From Lachnospiraceae bacterium (GTDB taxonomy: Bacteria; Bacillota; Clostridia; Lachnospirales; Lachnospiraceae), in NCBI GenBank assembly GCA_021200995.1, contig JAJQFS010000070.1, forward strand, positions 1-36,344: 36,344 nucleotides of DNA. Reading direction: 5' to 3'. The notes beneath the pieces were generated by a model. It worked only from the letters and a program-made list of their open reading frames with translations, was not told where the DNA came from and did no database searches. Position numbers and translations under genes: made by a program. Shown in pieces: positions 32,748-36,344 of the stretch; position 1 is the first letter of the stretch, and every line of letters begins with the position of its first letter.

Positions 32748-33506
32748 ATGAAATTTAAAGAAATCGATCCGGGCGCGGTGATCCACTGCCCGAAAGAAGA
32801 GGATGCGAGGGCATTATTGGAGCACTTGAAAGAATTGGGGTACAACATTCAAGACATGCATCCGAGAATCGAATGGAAACAGGAACTCGGAGAGGGGATA
32901 TTTTACGAAATCGAAAGCAATGATTTTTGGAGCTGGGGGAAAAAGAGAATGTCATATCTTCAGGCCGGACGCAAAATCACCGAATTTTCCGACCTGATTG
33001 AGCCTGATGATTGCGATGAAGCCATCGAAAAAATCAAGAAGGCGGCATATGAATTTGGAGAAAAAATGGGACGTGCGATTGATAGAGATACTTTGGACAA
33101 GCTAAACAAGGCGTTTGGGGCAAGCGATGAAGAGACCGAGCCGCCCATGAGTGCGGAGGAAGTGCTGGGGTGGCTGAGGGATAACGGAACAACACCCGAG
33201 ATGGTGTACTTATTTGGTTATCAATTTTACAGTTGTTTACTGAATGATTATACCCCAGAAGAAATCATCGACAAAATCACCGCATACGAAGCCGCAAAGA
33301 AAGCACCGAAGCCTGTGGAGGTTGAGTGGGTGGATGTATGCAGAATTTATGACAAAGATTCCGGCGTTTATATTACAGAGTATGAGTTTAAGGAAAACGA
33401 AAAGATACTAAAAACCGAAGAAGCACTTAGGTCATATATAGAAGGCCGCAACGGAGAATATTATGCTGTGATTGAACGCCGATGCCGGGTAAAGGAGGAC
33501 AAATGA
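32748..33506 (+). CDS. Phage protein, unknown function
   Basis: A 252-residue protein from the ATG at 32748 (GGGGGAT upstream), the first rightward gene after hicA. It begins MKFKEIDPGAVIHCPKEEDA and contains LLEHLKELGYNIQ. The second half holds EEVLGWLRDNGTTPEMVYLF and NDYTPEEIIDKITAYEAAK. No catalytic motif was found. It probably belongs to the phage early gene set; the 3' end overlaps the next small frame. Confidence 0.6.
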   Translation: MKFKEIDPGAVIHCPKEEDARALLEHLKELGYNIQDMHPRIEWKQELGEGIFYEIESNDFWSWGKKRMSYLQAGRKITEFSDLIEPDDCDEAIEKIKKAAYEFGEKMGRAIDRDTLDKLNKAFGASDEETEPPMSAEEVLGWLRDNGTTPEMVYLFGYQFYSCLLNDYTPEEIIDKITAYEAAKKAPKPVEVEWVDVCRIYDKDSGVYITEYEFKENEKILKTEEALRSYIEGRNGEYYAVIERRCRVKEDK

Positions 33507-33528
33507 CTATCAGATTTGAAGGAGATAT

Positions 33529-33624
33529 CTCGATTTTTTATTCGGTGTCGTGGTAGGACTGTTCATAGCATTGTTGATATTTATTTTGGTTGATAAATGG
33601 GTAGATTGGAGGGCGCATAAATGA
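33529..33624 (+). pseudogene. Small membrane protein frame without a start codon
   Basis: A frame open from 33520 to the stop at 33622-33624 reads LFGVVVGLFIALLIFILVDK and ends WVDWRAHK, a clear transmembrane segment. AAGGAG (33519-33524) is well placed, but no ATG, GTG or TTG stands at the expected distance; the codon there is CTC or GAT. An internal GTG at 33550 would lose part of the helix. It may be a decayed gene or use a rare start. Confidence 0.35.
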
Positions 33625-33911
33625 GTAAGGCTGTTTTGGTACTGCCAGAAATGCCGAAAAGGTGTGCAGATTGCGAACTGTGCGACCAGATATCACCTAT
33701 GGCTGATGAAGGCGAAACAGAATACTTCTGTAATGTCAAATATAATGGCGAACAGGTCAAAACTAAAATTGCCGAAAAGAAAAGAGCAAGTTTCTGCCCT
33801 CTGCAGCCTATGCCAGAACGTAAAACCCCGAATTGGTGCAGTACACACGATATTGGATATGCACAAGGGTGGAACGATTGCATTAAAGCGATAGAAGGGA
33901 GCGTAGAATAA
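33621..33911 (+). CDS. Cysteine-rich phage protein
   Basis: A 96-residue protein beginning MSKAVLVLPEMPKRCADCEL. Cysteines at CADCELC and YFCNV, then FCPL and WCS, suggest metal binding. The C-terminus HDIGYAQGWNDCIKAIEG is a known ending of small Clostridia phage proteins. GGAGGG precedes the ATG, and its stop overlaps the next ATG as TAATG. Confidence 0.65.
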   Translation: MSKAVLVLPEMPKRCADCELCDQISPMADEGETEYFCNVKYNGEQVKTKIAEKKRASFCPLQPMPERKTPNWCSTHDIGYAQGWNDCIKAIEGSVE

Positions 33912-34126
33912 TGTTTATTAAAACCACAGATGATGAATTTTGGAATCTTGAACAGGCACAGTGCATTTACGCAAACGGAGAGGGCGAAATCAAGATGGTT
34001 TATCCTGAAGGAAAGGCTGTTGTATTGCAGAAATACGCAGACTGGAACAGGGCACAGAGAGTGTTGTGGGACATGATGGAATACAAGGATAATGCCGTAT
34101 CTGTGTTTGTTATGCCTGAGAAATAG
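33911..34126 (+). CDS. Small phage protein, unknown function
   Basis: A 71-residue protein (MFIKTTDDEFWNLEQAQCIY and onward), probably a small beta-rich fold. The start overlaps the preceding stop by one base; the site GAAGGGAGCG stands before it. No family recognised. Confidence 0.6.
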   Translation: MFIKTTDDEFWNLEQAQCIYANGEGEIKMVYPEGKAVVLQKYADWNRAQRVLWDMMEYKDNAVSVFVMPEK

Positions 34127-34141
34127 AAGGGAGCGGAGAAG

Positions 34142-34366
34142 ATGAAACGTCTGACAGAGAGAAATAAGCATGACGGAGGCGCATTTTATCCGTACTGTTT
34201 TCGGATTGACACTTGTGGCGGTGATGGCTGTACTGACTCAGAATGTAAGTTTATGGAGGAGGTCTGTGAGCGGTTGGCAAAGTATGAGGATACCGGCCTG
34301 TCGCCGAAACAGATACGGAAGATGAAAAAGAAGATGGGGGGGGCGGAAAGATGGCTAAATACATAG
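34142..34366 (+). CDS. Small Cys-rich phage protein
   Basis: A 74-residue protein with MKRLTERNKHDGGAFYPYCF, then DTCGGDGCTDSECKF and RLAKYEDTGLSPKQIRKM. The CERLAKYEDTGLSPKQI ending is a very common module in phages of Clostridia. Cysteines may bind zinc. Its start site repeats that of the gene at 30962. Confidence 0.7.
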   Translation: MKRLTERNKHDGGAFYPYCFRIDTCGGDGCTDSECKFMEEVCERLAKYEDTGLSPKQIRKMKKKMGGAERWLNT

Positions 34367-34683
34367 ATGCGGATGCGCTGAAAGAAGCTATTGTGAAAAT
34401 GATGCCACATGATAAATGCGGAGAGGAAATGCCGGAAGAAATGGCTGCAACGGATATGGCGGTCAGTGTGATACAGAAAATTGACGAAATGCCCGCCGCA
34501 GACGTGGAGCCGGTGAGACATGGAGGATGGAAGTATATTGATTATGGAGATGGCGACTACTGGGCAGAGTGCCAAGAGTGCGGCGAACAATATAAAGTGA
34601 AGAACGGTGATTTCGATTTGTTTGACGAGTGCTATCATTACTGCCCTGCGTGTGGCGCAAAAATGGACGGAGGTAGCGAATGA
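34351..34683 (+). CDS. Zinc-ribbon phage protein
   Basis: A 110-residue protein starting MAKYIDADALKEAIVKMMPH. The middle DEMPAADVEPVRHGGWKYID and a C-terminal zinc ribbon (CQECGEQYK to CPACGAKMDG) are a widespread Firmicutes phage module of unknown function. It overlaps the preceding gene by 16 bases. Confidence 0.75.
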   Translation: MAKYIDADALKEAIVKMMPHDKCGEEMPEEMAATDMAVSVIQKIDEMPAADVEPVRHGGWKYIDYGDGDYWAECQECGEQYKVKNGDFDLFDECYHYCPACGAKMDGGSE

Positions 34684-34907
34684 AGCTAAAACCAAAGCGG
34701 AGAAAGCAATATATCCTAAATGGAGCATCGCAAGAAGGAACTCAACAGGATGGAACAAAATGCGTGATTATGAAAGGCATGACTGTCACAAGGCTGACTA
34801 AGCGGGTGTTTCGCGATGATTTATATTTTCTTGAGCCTACGGGAGAAATCGTAAAGATTAGCAGTAGTATCATCGACCGATATTTCACGGAATTGGGACG
34901 GAGGTAG
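34680..34907 (+). CDS. Small basic phage protein
   Basis: A 75-residue protein starting MKLKPKRRKQYILNGASQEG, with VTRLTKRVFRDDLYFLEPTG further on. It overlaps the preceding stop by four bases (ATGA). No family recognised. Confidence 0.55.
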   Translation: MKLKPKRRKQYILNGASQEGTQQDGTKCVIMKGMTVTRLTKRVFRDDLYFLEPTGEIVKISSSIIDRYFTELGRR

Positions 34908-34913
34908 CGAAGA

Positions 34914-35138
34914 ATGATTCTGACAAAGGAAGTTGCTGAGAAAAATGTTGGAAAATATATCGACTGTTATAAGCGGTTGAATGGGTACTACCCAAAGCAG
35001 ATCATCAGGTTAAAAAATGACAGCGACACATTAGCTGTGAAAGACATAGCAGGAGTTTGCGAAAAAATAGAGGAATGCAGGTTTAATGGTCAGTATTACG
35101 ACTATATTTTTGACATGGTGGGAGGTGGCGAAGAATGA
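34914..35138 (+). CDS. Small phage protein, unknown function
   Basis: A 74-residue protein starting MILTKEVAEKNVGKYIDCYK, behind GGAGGTAGCG. The same GGAGGTAGCG or GGAGGTGGCG site precedes the genes at 34680 and 35135. It overlaps the next gene by four bases. Confidence 0.6.
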   Translation: MILTKEVAEKNVGKYIDCYKRLNGYYPKQIIRLKNDSDTLAVKDIAGVCEKIEECRFNGQYYDYIFDMVGGGEE

Positions 35139-35605
35139 GCAGAGAAATGTTGTTCAGAGGGGAAAGAATAGATAATGGGAAATGGGTAGAGGGTAATTTG
35201 ATATATACGCCAGAAAACGATGATGATTTCAAATATATCATTATCCCGCAGAGTTGTAATGGCATGCACACGAAAATACCAGATTTGGGGTTTGAAAAGT
35301 GGTACAAAGTAGACCCTTCCACCGTCTGCCAGTACACAGGACTGACTGACCGGAACGGTGTGAAAATCTGGGAGGGAGACATTGTAAAAATTGATGGCAT
35401 TGATTGCTATAGATGTGTGCGATTCGGGCACTATGGTGACTCTGCGAAAAAAGAAGGATGTTATGGATGGTATATCAAATTTGTGCAAGGAAACGGACAT
35501 GGAATTCAAGATTTTGGTTTTTGGTGGAATAGGCTGACCGTGATCGGGAACCGTTTTGACAATGCTGAACTGCTGGAAGGAGGAATGGGCGAAGATGTTA
35601 GTTGA
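35135..35605 (+). CDS. YopX-family phage protein
   Basis: A 156-residue protein with the YopX pattern: MLFRGERIDNGKWVEGNLIY, then VDPSTVCQYTGLTDRNGVKI and WEGDIVKIDG. The family is common in Firmicutes phages and its function is unknown. The start overlaps the preceding gene by four bases. Confidence 0.85.
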   Translation: MSREMLFRGERIDNGKWVEGNLIYTPENDDDFKYIIIPQSCNGMHTKIPDLGFEKWYKVDPSTVCQYTGLTDRNGVKIWEGDIVKIDGIDCYRCVRFGHYGDSAKKEGCYGWYIKFVQGNGHGIQDFGFWWNRLTVIGNRFDNAELLEGGMGEDVS

Positions 35606-35768
35606 TGACCTAATCAAACACGCTCAGGCTTTTGAAACGGGCGGTGAAAATGGTGTGACTGCAGAAAGCACGGCGCGGTTGCTGAGACAGGCCGCGAGGA
35701 CTATCAAAGACCAGCACGATCAGCTGCAGCGCATAGCACAGGATCACATTACATGGGAGGGACACTGA
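35595..35768 (+). CDS. Small helical phage protein
   Basis: A 57-residue protein from ATG 35595 (GGAGGAAT upstream), MLVDDLIKHAQAFETGGENG and AARTIKDQHDQLQRIAQDHI. Mostly helical; no family recognised. It overlaps the YopX gene by 11 bases. Confidence 0.55.
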   Translation: MLVDDLIKHAQAFETGGENGVTAESTARLLRQAARTIKDQHDQLQRIAQDHITWEGH

Positions 35769-35881
35769 TGAAAAAAATAATAATCAGCATATTTATACTG
35801 CTTGAAGTGTGCTATCAGATTGCAAAAGCCAGATTTAACCATGACGTACATAACCTGCACGACTGGGAGATTGACAGATGA
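35768..35881 (+). CDS. Very small membrane protein
   Basis: A 37-residue product (MKKIIISIFILLEVCYQIAK and a charged tail). The ATG shares its A with the preceding stop. GGGAGGGACACTG lies before it. A single transmembrane helix is likely. Confidence 0.5.
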   Translation: MKKIIISIFILLEVCYQIAKARFNHDVHNLHDWEIDR

Positions 35882-36012
35882 AATATCAAAAGAGTATAAG
35901 CCGGCGCTCAATAGGAAAAAGGTTCCTAACTGTATGTCTGGTCATTGCAGTGGTTATGTTCCTGATCGGGGCCGCTGCCGGGTATGGTTTTGCTGTATGG
36001 AGAATGAAATAG
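35878..36012 (+). CDS. Small membrane protein
   Basis: A 44-residue product. A basic start (MKYQKSISRRSIGKRF) is followed by a helix (LTVCLVIAVVMFLIGAAAGY). It overlaps the preceding stop as ATGA. A longer rightward frame covering this segment in another register has no ribosome binding site and was not called. Confidence 0.5.
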   Translation: MKYQKSISRRSIGKRFLTVCLVIAVVMFLIGAAAGYGFAVWRMK

Positions 36013-36030
36013 ACATCTTACGGAGGGGTT

Positions 36031-36344
36031 ATGACAGTAAAGGAACAGCTGCAGGAATTGCGGCGCCTGGATGTGGAGATCAACAACAAAATAAAAGAGC
36101 TTGAAGAGCTGCGCCAGCGTTCTGTTGGAGTGGGAAGCTTCGATTACTCCAAAGACCGTGTTGTCACCAGCCCCTCCGGAGATGCTATGTCGAATATGGT
36201 AAGTAAAATCATTGTCCTGGATGAGCAGATTAATGAAATGATTGATAATTATGTGGATAAAAAAGAGAAGGCTAAACTCGTGATTAAATGTTTGCATAAT
36301 GAGAAAGAACTTAGAGTTTTATATTTGCGGTATATAATAGGCTT
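36031..36344 (+). CDS. DUF1492-like phage protein (3' partial)
   Basis: The visible 104 residues start MTVKEQLQELRRLDVEINNK behind GGAGGGG. The middle VTSPSGDAMSNMVSKIIVLD and the later LHNEKELRVLYLRYI match DUF1492, a family usually close to the sigma-like or ArpU regulators that start phage late transcription. The window ends inside the C-terminal HTH region. Confidence 0.8.
   Translation, partial: MTVKEQLQELRRLDVEINNKIKELEELRQRSVGVGSFDYSKDRVVTSPSGDAMSNMVSKIIVLDEQINEMIDNYVDKKEKAKLVIKCLHNEKELRVLYLRYIIG

Larger units (their letters stand above)
20543..36344. mobile_element. Left part of a prophage or phage-like integrative element
   Basis: Everything right of ssrA fits a temperate phage arm. 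It has a leftward recombinase, abortive-infection gene and repressor, then phased operators, then a tightly packed rightward operon of small early genes (Cro-like, HUH Rep, HNH-like, ParB-like, YopX, DUF1492). Gene overlaps of 1 to 30 bases and many products under 100 residues are typical. No structural genes are reached, so phage versus phage-plasmid or other element cannot be settled here. Confidence 0.85.

Noticed and set aside
35802-36104. Rightward frame of 100 codons
   Set aside because: It overlaps in another register two small genes joined by ATGA that have good start sites and membrane helices; this frame has no start site.

Overview
The window reads as a chromosome segment of an anaerobic Clostridia bacterium, most likely Lachnospiraceae. 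The evidence is gene content and style: a dimer-type glycyl-tRNA synthetase, Lachnospiraceae-like lipoproteins, a split sodium-pumping biotin-dependent decarboxylase, strong GGAGG ribosome binding sites, sigma-A style promoters and a 58-residue S21. The assignment comes from reading proteins by eye, not from a search.

Positions 1 to about 20,540 are host core genome. In order: the end of era, recO, a small lipoprotein gene, glyS, alaS, a leftward DUF3048 lipoprotein gene, rpsU, two D-Ala-D-Ala carboxypeptidase genes flanking a metallophosphoesterase and scpA-scpB, then a five-gene biotin decarboxylase operon (carboxyltransferase, OadG-like subunit, biotin carrier, membrane beta subunit, PycB/OadA-type carboxyltransferase). 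A Wzz-like gene, secG, smpB and ssrA (tmRNA) follow. The biotin operon carries two different carboxyltransferases with one carrier and one sodium pump. It could move carboxyl groups between an acyl-CoA and a keto acid as well as drive sodium export.

From the 3' end of ssrA to the window's right edge lies the left part of a temperate phage or phage-like element. Its right end is outside the window. A leftward module holds a large serine recombinase whose last 20 or so codons are antisense to the tmRNA 3' end, a short promoter-terminator RNA unit, an Abi_2 abortive-infection gene broken by a one-base A-tract frameshift, and an XRE repressor. A compact operator region has four helically phased CTAC-N5-GTAG type sites, with a fifth over the stop codon of the Cro-like gene. 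It separates this module from a long rightward early operon: Cro-like and other HTH genes, a HUH-type replication initiator, a Cys/His (HNH-like) protein, a ParB-like protein, many small zinc-binding or membrane proteins, a YopX protein and a DUF1492 protein cut by the window edge.

Two leftward islands sit inside the rightward operon: a DUF4393 (Abi-alpha) gene and a hicAB toxin-antitoxin pair with its own consensus promoter and duplicated operator. With the broken Abi_2 gene and the small RNA, this makes the element's left arm a cluster of likely prophage-expressed defence or maintenance genes. No CRISPR array, rRNA, tRNA or insertion sequence was seen.
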